Source: an uncultured Lachnospiraceae bacterium (GTDB taxonomy: Bacteria > Bacillota > Clostridia > Lachnospirales > Lachnospiraceae). From it: a stretch of 14,460 nucleotides of DNA. Positions within the stretch are counted from its first letter, which is position 1. Each line of letters opens with the position of its first letter. Below the pieces are notes generated by a model. That model worked only from the letters and a program-made list of their open reading frames with translations, was not told the DNA's origin and searched no databases. Position numbers and translations under genes: made by a program. Below, in pieces: positions 7,371 to 13,833 of the stretch. The stretch spans positions 1 through 14,460 of the forward strand of contig CAKRHL010000041.1 of assembly GCA_934338765.1 (NCBI GenBank), given 5' to 3'.

Positions 7371-10300
7371 ATGGGACAGGTTAAAAGAATTTATGTGGAG
7401 AAAAAAGCTCCTTATGCAGTTCGTGCAAAAGAACTGAAGGAGGAAGTGAGACAGTATCTTGGTATTACTGCTTTACGTAACGTAAGAGTTTTAATACGTT
7501 ACGATGTGGAAAATCTTAGCGATGCCACATATCAGCAGGCATTGATGACGGTGTTTTCAGAGCCGCCTGTGGATGACTGTTATGAGGAGACATTTGACGT
7601 GGATCCGGATGCATTCTGCTTTTCGGTAGAGTATCTGCCGGGACAGTTTGATCAGAGAGCGGATTCTGCGGAGCAGTGTGTGAAGCTCTTAAATGAGAAG
7701 GAGGATCCGGTCATCCGTTCTGCAACTACGTATGTATTTGAGGGAGAGATCAACGAGGAAGACCGCACAAGGATCAAGGAGTACTGCATCAATCCGGTGG
7801 ATTCCAGAGAGACCGATGAAAAGAAGCCGGATACACTGGTCCAGCAGTTTGATGAGCCTGCGGATGTGGCAATTTTTGACGGTTTCCAGAGCATGCCTGA
7901 GCCAGAGTTAAAGGAGCTTTATGATTCCCTGAATCTGGCAATGACCTTTAAGGATTTCCTGCATATCCAGAAGTATTTTGCAGGAGAGGAGAAGCGTGAT
8001 CCGTCTGTGACAGAGATCCGTGTACTGGATACTTACTGGTCTGATCACTGCCGTCATACCACATTCCTCACCGAGTTAAAAAATGTTACCTTTGATGACG
8101 GATATTATAAGAAACCGATCGAGGATACATATCAGGAATATTACGCAGCCCATAAGGAGATGTTTGCAGGCAGAGATGACAAGTTTGTTTCTCTGATGGA
8201 TATTGCACTTCTGGCAATGCGTCAGTTGAAGAAGGCCGGCAAGCTGGACGATATGGAGGAGTCAGATGAGATCAACGCCTGCTCTATCGTTGTTCCTGTT
8301 GAGATTGACGGAAAGGAAGAGGAGTGGCTTGTATTTTTTAAGAACGAGACACACAATCATCCGACAGAGATTGAGCCGTTTGGTGGCGCTGCAACATGTC
8401 TTGGTGGTGCGATCCGTGATCCGTTGTCAGGCAGAGGCTATGTATATCAGGCAATGCGTGTGACCGGCGCTGCTGATCCGACCGTTTCCATGAAGGATAC
8501 CCTTCCGGGTAAACTGCCACAGCGTAAGATCACGACAGGTGCTGCTCATGGATACAGTTCATATGGTAACCAGATCGGTCTTGCAACCGGACTGGTCAAT
8601 GAGGTTTATCATCCGAATTATGTAGCAAAGCGTATGGAGATCGGTGCTGTTATGGGAGCTGCTCCGAGACGCAATGTAATTCGTGAAAACAGTGATCCGG
8701 GCGACATTATCATTCTTCTGGGTGGACGTACCGGACGTGATGGTATCGGTGGTGCGACGGGTTCCTCCAAGGCCCATACCACAAAGTCCATTGATGTCTG
8801 CGGTGCAGAGGTACAGAAGGGTAATGCTCCGACTGAGCGAAAGATCCAGCGCCTGTTCCGTCGTCAGGAGGTCAGCTCCATTATTAAGAAGTGTAACGAT
8901 TTCGGTGCCGGCGGCGTGTCTGTAGCCATTGGTGAGCTGGCAGACGGTCTGGAGGTCAATCTGGACAAGGTGCCAAAGAAATATGCCGGACTGGACGGCA
9001 CAGAGCTTGCGATTTCTGAGTCCCAGGAGCGTATGGCAGTTGTTGTTGCCAAGTCCGATGTGGATAAAATGCTTGATTTTGCAGCAGAGGAAAATCTCGA
9101 AGCAGTTGTTGTTGCTGAGGTTACAGAAAGCCCACGCCTTGTACTGAAGTGGAGAGGTAAGACCATCGTAGATATCTCCAGAGCATTCCTTGATACCAAT
9201 GGTGCTCATCAGGAGACCGATGTCGAAGTGACAATGCCGGATCAGGACAAAAACTACTTCCGGGAGAAGAAGGACACAAGAGATCTGAAGCGTGCATGGT
9301 TAGATACCCTGCGTGACCTGAATGTCTGCTCCCAGAAGGGACTTGTGGAGATGTTTGACAGCTCCATCGGTGCGTCTACCGTGACGATGCCATATGGTGG
9401 AAAGACACAGCATACACCGATCCAGACCATGATCGCAAAGCTTCCGGTGCTGGAGGGCAAATGCGATACCGTTACTATGATGAGTTATGGTATGGATCCG
9501 TATCTTACAAGCTGGAGTCCATATCATGGAGCAGTTTATGCCGTAATCTCATCTGTTGCCAAGATCGTTGCTTCCGGTGGAGATTACAGCAAGATCCGCT
9601 TTACATTCCAGGAGTATTTCAGACGTCTCGGAACAGATCCGAAGCGCTGGGGTGAGCCGATGGCAGCCCTCTTAGGTGCTTATGATGCACAGATGAAGCT
9701 GGGACTTCCATCTATCGGTGGAAAGGACAGTATGTCCGGTACCTTCAATGATATTGATGTACCACCGACATTATGCTCCTTTGCTGTTGATGTGGCTACA
9801 TTGCAGGATGTTGTCAGCCCGGAGCTGAAAAAGGCAGGCAATGTTCTTGTGAAGTTTGATATTGAGAAGGATGAGTTTGACCTTCCTGTATATTCTCAGA
9901 TGATGAGTCTCTATGCAGACATTACAAAGCTGATCCATGAGAAGAAGATCGCTTCTGCATATGCCGTTGGATTTGGCGGTATCTGCGAGGCTGTCAGTAA
10001 GATGGCATTTGGTAACGAGTTTGGTGTTACATTAAATGATCAGCTTTCCATTGACGAGCTGTTTGCAAAGGATTATGGTTCTATTATCGTTGAGATGGAT
10101 CCGGAGGATTATGCGGCATGTAAGCTTGCAGGCAAAGAGATCGGTACCGTAACAGAGCAGCCAAACTTTGTGGCAGGTACCACATCTATTTCCATGAAGG
10201 AAGCATATGAAGCATGGACCGGACGTCTGGAGGAAGTATTCCCAACCAGATCCGGTGTGGAGCAGAAGCAGCTTGAAGATACCCTGTTTGATGCAAAGCA

Positions 10301-11126
10301 GGTTTATACAGCACAGAGAAAGCTGGCAAGACCAAAGGTATTTATCCCGGTATTTCCTGGTACAAACTGCGAGTATGACACCACAAAGGCGTTTGAGCAG
10401 GCAGGAGCAGAGGTAGAGACATTAGTATTTAAGAATATGACAGAGGGACAGATCGTAGAGTCTGTCAATGCCTTTGAAAAAGCGATCAGAGAGAGCCAGA
10501 TCCTGATGTTCTCCGGCGGATTCAGCGCCGGTGATGAGCCGGATGGTTCTGCGAAGTTTATTGCATCTATTTTTAGAAATCCAAAGATCATGGATGCCGT
10601 GCATGATCTGCTGCAGCAGAGAGACGGTCTTGCACTTGGTATCTGTAACGGATTCCAGGCATTGATCAAGCTGGGTCTTGTACCATATGGTGAGATCAAG
10701 CCGCAGACAGCAGGAGCACCGACTCTGACAACCAACAGCATTGGACGTCATATCTCCAAGTCTGTCTATACAAAGGTAGTAACTAATAAGTCTCCATGGC
10801 TGATGCGTGCAGAGCTTGGTGGTGTATATGCAATCCCTGCTTCTCACGGTGAAGGTCGTTTCGTTGCACCGGAGAATGTGATCAGGGAACTCTTTGCCAA
10901 TGGTCAGGTAGCAACACGTTACGTGGATCTGCAGGGCAATCCGACCATGGACGAGGAATTTAATCCAAACGGCTCCTATGCGGCTATTGAGGGTATTACC
11001 AGTCCGGACGGAAGAGTTCTCGGTAAGATGGCTCATTCCGAGCGTATTGGTGATGGTGTGGCTGTCAATATTTACGGCAACCAGAACCAGCATATCTTTG
11101 AATCCGGTGTGTCATATTTTAAGTAA
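7371..11126 (+). CDS. purL: Phosphoribosylformylglycinamidine (FGAM) synthase, long single-chain form
   Basis: This enzyme converts FGAR, glutamine and ATP to FGAM in the fourth step of purine synthesis. The ATG at 7371 is chosen because GGAGG (7361-7365) sits 5 nt upstream; an in-frame TTG at 7338 lacks such a site. That gives 1,251 aa. Order of parts: a PurS-like N-terminus, the linker with TYWSDHCRHTT (about 220-230), the first AIRS-type half with NETHNHPTEIEPFGGAATC (about 325-345), the second half with GGKDSMSG, and a C-terminal class I glutaminase from about residue 989 (FPGTNCEYD). The glutaminase triad is Cys1092 (GICNG), His1159 and Glu1161 (SHGEG). All key motifs are intact. Many Firmicutes use split PurS/PurQ/PurL proteins. 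The fused form is the one familiar from Gammaproteobacteria, eukaryotes and various Clostridia. No other pur gene is nearby. Confidence 0.96.
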   Translation: MGQVKRIYVEKKAPYAVRAKELKEEVRQYLGITALRNVRVLIRYDVENLSDATYQQALMTVFSEPPVDDCYEETFDVDPDAFCFSVEYLPGQFDQRADSAEQCVKLLNEKEDPVIRSATTYVFEGEINEEDRTRIKEYCINPVDSRETDEKKPDTLVQQFDEPADVAIFDGFQSMPEPELKELYDSLNLAMTFKDFLHIQKYFAGEEKRDPSVTEIRVLDTYWSDHCRHTTFLTELKNVTFDDGYYKKPIEDTYQEYYAAHKEMFAGRDDKFVSLMDIALLAMRQLKKAGKLDDMEESDEINACSIVVPVEIDGKEEEWLVFFKNETHNHPTEIEPFGGAATCLGGAIRDPLSGRGYVYQAMRVTGAADPTVSMKDTLPGKLPQRKITTGAAHGYSSYGNQIGLATGLVNEVYHPNYVAKRMEIGAVMGAAPRRNVIRENSDPGDIIILLGGRTGRDGIGGATGSSKAHTTKSIDVCGAEVQKGNAPTERKIQRLFRRQEVSSIIKKCNDFGAGGVSVAIGELADGLEVNLDKVPKKYAGLDGTELAISESQERMAVVVAKSDVDKMLDFAAEENLEAVVVAEVTESPRLVLKWRGKTIVDISRAFLDTNGAHQETDVEVTMPDQDKNYFREKKDTRDLKRAWLDTLRDLNVCSQKGLVEMFDSSIGASTVTMPYGGKTQHTPIQTMIAKLPVLEGKCDTVTMMSYGMDPYLTSWSPYHGAVYAVISSVAKIVASGGDYSKIRFTFQEYFRRLGTDPKRWGEPMAALLGAYDAQMKLGLPSIGGKDSMSGTFNDIDVPPTLCSFAVDVATLQDVVSPELKKAGNVLVKFDIEKDEFDLPVYSQMMSLYADITKLIHEKKIASAYAVGFGGICEAVSKMAFGNEFGVTLNDQLSIDELFAKDYGSIIVEMDPEDYAACKLAGKEIGTVTEQPNFVAGTTSISMKEAYEAWTGRLEEVFPTRSGVEQKQLEDTLFDAKQVYTAQRKLARPKVFIPVFPGTNCEYDTTKAFEQAGAEVETLVFKNMTEGQIVESVNAFEKAIRESQILMFSGGFSAGDEPDGSAKFIASIFRNPKIMDAVHDLLQQRDGLALGICNGFQALIKLGLVPYGEIKPQTAGAPTLTTNSIGRHISKSVYTKVVTNKSPWLMRAELGGVYAIPASHGEGRFVAPENVIRELFANGQVATRYVDLQGNPTMDEEFNPNGSYAAIEGITSPDGRVLGKMAHSERIGDGVAVNIYGNQNQHIFESGVSYFK

Positions 11127-11159
11127 AATGATGGTCAAATCGGAGAAGATTTTGTGTAA

Positions 11160-11221
11160 AAAAAATAAATATAAAAAAATTAAAAAAAGTGGTTGACAAA
11201 TCATACGCTTTCCGATAGAAT
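11160..11221 (+). promoter_or_regulatory. Strong tRNA-Gly promoter with A-tract upstream element
   Basis: Perfect TTGACA (11193-11198), a 17-nt spacer and TAGAAT (11216-11221). Bases 11160-11188 are runs of A with few T, an UP-element-like tract as at the tRNA-Leu promoter. The predicted start is near G11229, so the primary transcript would begin GTGCTTG, as at tRNA-Leu. The leader holds the small hairpin GCTTG-AGA-CAAGC (11231-11243). No intrinsic terminator for purL is visible before this promoter. Confidence 0.85.
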
Positions 11222-11258
11222 ACTACTTGTGCTTGAGACAAGCGGTTGTCGGAAAGCG
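11206..11258. repeat. 10-bp perfect inverted repeat spanning the tRNA-Gly promoter
   Basis: CGCTTTCCGA (11206-11215) and its exact reverse complement TCGGAAAGCG (11249-11258) are 33 bases apart. The left arm lies inside the -35/-10 spacer and the right arm just upstream of the first tRNA-Gly. The centre contains the smaller inverted repeat GCTTG/CAAGC. Since the left arm is upstream of the predicted start, the pair would act at the DNA level, if at all. Confidence 0.6.
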
Positions 11259-11262
11259 AAAT

Positions 11263-11334
11263 GCACGAGTGGCTCAGTGGTGGAGTATCGCCTTGCCAAG
11301 GCGAGGGTCGCGGGTTCGAATCCCGTCTCGTGCT
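11263..11334 (+). tRNA. tRNA-Gly, anticodon GCC (copy 1)
   Basis: GCACGAG (11263-11269) pairs with CTCGTGC (11327-11333), with discriminator T at 11334. The anticodon stem TCGCC/GGCGA encloses TTGCCAA with anticodon GCC at 11295-11297. The T arm CGGGTTCGAATCCCG is canonical. The gene is 72 nt with no encoded CCA. Confidence 0.97.
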
Positions 11335-11388
11335 TGCTGTATTACAGCAGACAATTACATAATATTTCAATCATCTGATTGAGGAAAT

Positions 11389-11460
11389 GCACGAGTGGCT
11401 CAGTGGTGGAGTATCGCCTTGCCAAGGCGAGGGTCGCGGGTTCGAATCCCGTCTCGTGCT
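11389..11460 (+). tRNA. tRNA-Gly, anticodon GCC (copy 2, identical to copy 1)
   Basis: This is base-for-base the same 72-nt tRNA as copy 1, with anticodon GCC at 11421-11423. The identity runs slightly beyond the gene (GAAAT before, T after), so a 78-nt block is repeated (11258-11335 and 11384-11461). The 54-nt gap between the copies has no promoter, so both come from one dicistronic precursor. A run of T begins at the last base and continues to 11467, which may end transcription although no separate hairpin precedes it. Confidence 0.97.
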
Positions 11461-11526
11461 TTTTTTGTACCCAAAAACAAGGTGTGATGTTTATAGAAGT
11501 TTTAGAAATATTTTTATTTTAATTCA

Positions 11527-11554
11527 TTGCATTTTCTCTGTTTGCTAGTATGAT
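11527..11554 (+). promoter_or_regulatory. Possible promoter of the zinc-ribbon/DUF5685/J-domain unit
   Basis: TTGCAT (11527-11532) and TATGAT (11549-11554) are 16 nt apart, placing the start about 40 nt before the ATG at 11601. Both boxes deviate from consensus. The surrounding DNA (11468-11600) is A/T rich and shows no other feature. Confidence 0.45.
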
Positions 11555-11600
11555 TAAATTAAGAAATAATTATAGTGATTTATTGATATGGAGGTGCCGT

Positions 11601-12008
11601 ATGCGGGATTGGTTTCGCCGGTTTATGCAGGGACGTTATGGAGTAGACCACTTTTCTCATTTTTTGGTAATATTAGCGTTTCTTTTAATGTTTATTCAGT
11701 TGTTTATACATCATGATGTGCTTCGACTGATCATCAGTGTTCTGGTTATGGTTATTCTGATCTTTTCCTACTACAGGACATTTTCCAGAAATCATTATCA
11801 GAGATACCGGGAGAATGAATGGTATTTAAAATACCACAACCGTGTGAAGTATTTCTTTAGCCGAGAGCGGAATAATATGCAGCAGAGAAAGACACACAGG
11901 ATCTTCCGCTGCCCAAATTGTGGACAGAGTATCCGTGTACCTAAGGGGAAAGGAAAGATTGCGATCACTTGTCCTATGTGTAAGACGGAGTTCATCAAAA
12001 AAAGTTAA
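11601..12008 (+). CDS. Membrane protein with C-terminal zinc ribbon
   Basis: The ATG at 11601 is preferred over the in-frame ATG at 11550 because GGAGG lies at 11590-11594, 6 nt upstream. The protein is 135 aa. Two hydrophobic helices (about 19-36 and 40-57) form a hairpin in the membrane. A basic, aromatic-rich linker (58-100) leads to a four-cysteine zinc ribbon with CPNC at 104-107 and CPMC at 124-127, 16 residues apart. The positive residues on both sides of the helix pair suggest that both ends, including the ribbon, face the cytoplasm. I know no function for it. It starts a tight unit with DUF5685 and J-domain genes (11-nt gap to the next), so it may anchor that machinery at the membrane. 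Confidence 0.8.
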   Translation: MRDWFRRFMQGRYGVDHFSHFLVILAFLLMFIQLFIHHDVLRLIISVLVMVILIFSYYRTFSRNHYQRYRENEWYLKYHNRVKYFFSRERNNMQQRKTHRIFRCPNCGQSIRVPKGKGKIAITCPMCKTEFIKKS

Positions 12009-12019
12009 AGGAAGATGTC

Positions 12020-12889
12020 ATGTTTGGGTATGTCATTCCCAATAAGGGAGAACTAAAGGTCAGGGAGCTGGAGGAATATCAGGGGTGGTATTGCGGTCTT
12101 TGCAGGTGTCTGCAGAAAGATTATGGATTTTCCGGCAGATTATCGTTAAACTATGATATGACGTTTCTGGCGATGTTATTGTCTTCTTTATATGATGTGG
12201 ATAAAAGGAGTACCTGTGGAGGTTGTGTGATACATCCGTTTCGCAGGAGAACGAAATACGATACGGTTTATGTATCCTATGCAGCGGCAATGAACATTCT
12301 TTTGACATATTATAAATGTCTGGATGACTGGGAGGATGATCGTGATCTTATACGGGGAGCGTATGGTACAGTGCTGCATCCGGCAGGCAGACGGGTTAGC
12401 GAACGGTATCAGGAAAAGGCAGAGATCATAAAGCAGTGTCTGGAGGAGCTGAAACAGGCTGAGCTTCGTAAAGAGACAGATTTAGATATTATTTCCGGGA
12501 TATTTGGCCGGATCTGCGGGACATTGTTTGCGCCGGAGAGGGATATCTGGTATCAGGATCTGTATCACATGGGATTTTATCTTGGAAAATATATTTATCT
12601 TTTGGATGCATGGGATGATCTGCAGGAGGACTTTCGAAAGGGCAGCTATAATCCGTTTTTGGAGGAGGACAGGCAGATACAGGATATCGAGCAGGAAAAG
12701 GACAGCCGGAGGAAGCAGGTCAGACAGATCCTTACAGAGATGATATCCAGAGCCTGTTATCATTTTGAGAGGCTTCCGGTGGTAGAGAATGTGGAGATTT
12801 TGCGCAATATATTATATTCCGGGGTCTGGACAAAGTTTGATCCACAGAACAACAGAATGGATAAAAAGGAATGGAGAGAGGAAGGATGA
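12020..12889 (+). CDS. DUF5685 family protein with paired aspartate-rich motifs
   Basis: The protein is 289 aa, mostly helical, with no signal or membrane segment. [12 protein letters not shown] and WYCGLC at the N-terminus identify DUF5685, whose function is unknown. Two Cys pairs (C25/C28 and C66/C69, with C30 and H72 close by) could bind a metal. Two acidic helix motifs follow. The first is LDDWEDD, with D102-D103-x-x-D106 (DDxxD). The second is [10 protein letters not shown], with D196, D199, D200, E203 and D204, followed by KGSYNPF (207-213). This spacing recalls the two DDxxD helices of isoprenoid synthases, and the second is preceded by LGKYIYL much as in that fold. That similarity is my inference from motif layout. 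AAAGGA (12007-12012) serves the ATG at 12020. The stop overlaps the next start as ATGA, so translation is coupled to the J-domain gene. Confidence 0.8.
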   Translation: MFGYVIPNKGELKVRELEEYQGWYCGLCRCLQKDYGFSGRLSLNYDMTFLAMLLSSLYDVDKRSTCGGCVIHPFRRRTKYDTVYVSYAAAMNILLTYYKCLDDWEDDRDLIRGAYGTVLHPAGRRVSERYQEKAEIIKQCLEELKQAELRKETDLDIISGIFGRICGTLFAPERDIWYQDLYHMGFYLGKYIYLLDAWDDLQEDFRKGSYNPFLEEDRQIQDIEQEKDSRRKQVRQILTEMISRACYHFERLPVVENVEILRNILYSGVWTKFDPQNNRMDKKEWREEG

Positions 12890-13509
12890 TCGATCCGTAT
12901 CAGGTTTTAGGAGTGCCAAGAAATGCCTCTGACAGCGAGATCAAAAAAGCATATCGTACGCTGAGCCGGAAATATCATCCGGATGCCAATATTAATAATC
13001 CCCATAAAGAGGAAGCGGAGGAGAAGTTTAAGGAGCTGCAGCAGGCATACCAGCAGATCATTAATGAGAGAGAGCATGGTGGTTCCGGATATGGAGGATT
13101 TCAGGGATTTGATGGCGGATTTCGGGCAGAAGGGCAGAGTGAGGAGTATATGATGCACTTGAAATCTGCGGCAATCTATATTCAAAACCATTATTATAAT
13201 GATGCGATCAATGTACTGAATCAGATGCAGGAAAGAACCGGACAATGGTATTATCTCAGTGCCGTAGCCAATATGGGATTGGGAAATAATCTCATGGCGC
13301 TGGAGTATGCCAGACAGGCTGTGATGCAGGAACCGTATAATCAGCAGTATCAGCAGCTGGTACGTGTGTTGGAGTCCGGAGGAACCTGGTATCAGGGGAT
13401 GCAGCGGAATTACCAGCCGGTATCCGGCTGTAACTCAGATCTTTGTATGTATCTTTGCATCGGGGATATGTTTTGCAATCTCTGCTTTGGCGGAGGATAT
13501 TACTGCTAA
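12886..13509 (+). CDS. J-domain protein with TPR-like region and Cys-rich C-terminus
   Basis: The ATG at 12886 overlaps the DUF5685 stop (ATGA). An in-frame ATG at 12871 is less likely because GGAG and GAGG fall between the two. The protein is 207 aa. Residues 1-62 form a J domain with the HPD motif at 31-33 (SRKYHPDAN) and the final helix [13 protein letters not shown], so it should stimulate the ATPase of an Hsp70 (DnaK). A Gly/Phe-rich linker (65-82) is followed by a helical stretch (90-163) that looks like one or two tetratricopeptide repeats. The tail (181-207) has six Cys (182, 187, 191, 197, 200, 207) in a hydrophobic setting ending GGGYYC. It lacks the CxxCxGxG zinc domain of true DnaJ, so it is a specialised co-chaperone. 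Its client is probably linked to the coupled DUF5685 protein, which is inference. Confidence 0.88.
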   Translation: MIDPYQVLGVPRNASDSEIKKAYRTLSRKYHPDANINNPHKEEAEEKFKELQQAYQQIINEREHGGSGYGGFQGFDGGFRAEGQSEEYMMHLKSAAIYIQNHYYNDAINVLNQMQERTGQWYYLSAVANMGLGNNLMALEYARQAVMQEPYNQQYQQLVRVLESGGTWYQGMQRNYQPVSGCNSDLCMYLCIGDMFCNLCFGGGYYC

Positions 13510-13570
13510 TGCAGCATGATACAAACAATGAATTTGTGTTTGCGGGATGAGAAAGGAATGTTGGATCAGT

Positions 13571-13816
13571 ATGAGAGAAATGCGATTTAAGATGGAGCGT
13601 CCGGGGCTGGTCAAGGCCGGTGACGCTGTCAATGTTACGGAAAAGAAAACAGCATTAAATTACAGTTACATTATTAACCCGGCAGTGGCGATGTCCGGCT
13701 GTTATAAGCTGCCACAGCGTCTGAAAACCCTGGATGGTGTAGTGAAAGATGTAGAGAAGACAGAGAGGGGATATTACGTGATCGTGGAGTTTGATGAGGA
13801 TCCGGTAGAAGAATAA
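13571..13816 (+). CDS. Small unknown protein upstream of the ThyX-like gene
   Basis: The frame is open from an ATG at 13547. The ATG at 13571 is preferred because GGA (13563-13565) and AAAGGAA (13552-13558) lie upstream of it, while the first ATG has only GGG. Further in-frame ATGs at 13580 and 13595 cannot be excluded. The product is about 81 aa, soluble and mixed in charge. The C-terminal part (GVVKDVEKTERGYYVIVEFDED) alternates in the way of a small beta barrel (KOW/SH3-like), which is a weak impression. I do not recognise the family. It ends 17 nt before the next gene, so co-expression with the ThyX-like protein is likely. Confidence 0.65.
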   Translation: MREMRFKMERPGLVKAGDAVNVTEKKTALNYSYIINPAVAMSGCYKLPQRLKTLDGVVKDVEKTERGYYVIVEFDEDPVEE

Positions 13817-13833
13817 AGGAGGAATGCAGAAAG

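Noticed and set aside
8559..9209. 216-aa open frame on the - strand inside purL
   Set aside because: It lies entirely opposite conserved PurL coding sequence, and its translation has no recognisable domain.
11193..11378. 61-aa open frame on the + strand
   Set aside because: It begins in the -35 box of the tRNA-Gly promoter and reads through the tRNA, so it is a by-product of tRNA sequence.
11550..11600. Extended N-terminus of the zinc-ribbon protein from the ATG at 11550
   Set aside because: The segment overlaps the possible -10 box and contains the GGAGG that serves the ATG at 11601.
11461..11600. A further gene or hairpin terminator after the second tRNA-Gly
   Set aside because: Apart from the T run and a possible promoter, I find no stem followed by T residues and no open frame with a ribosome binding site.
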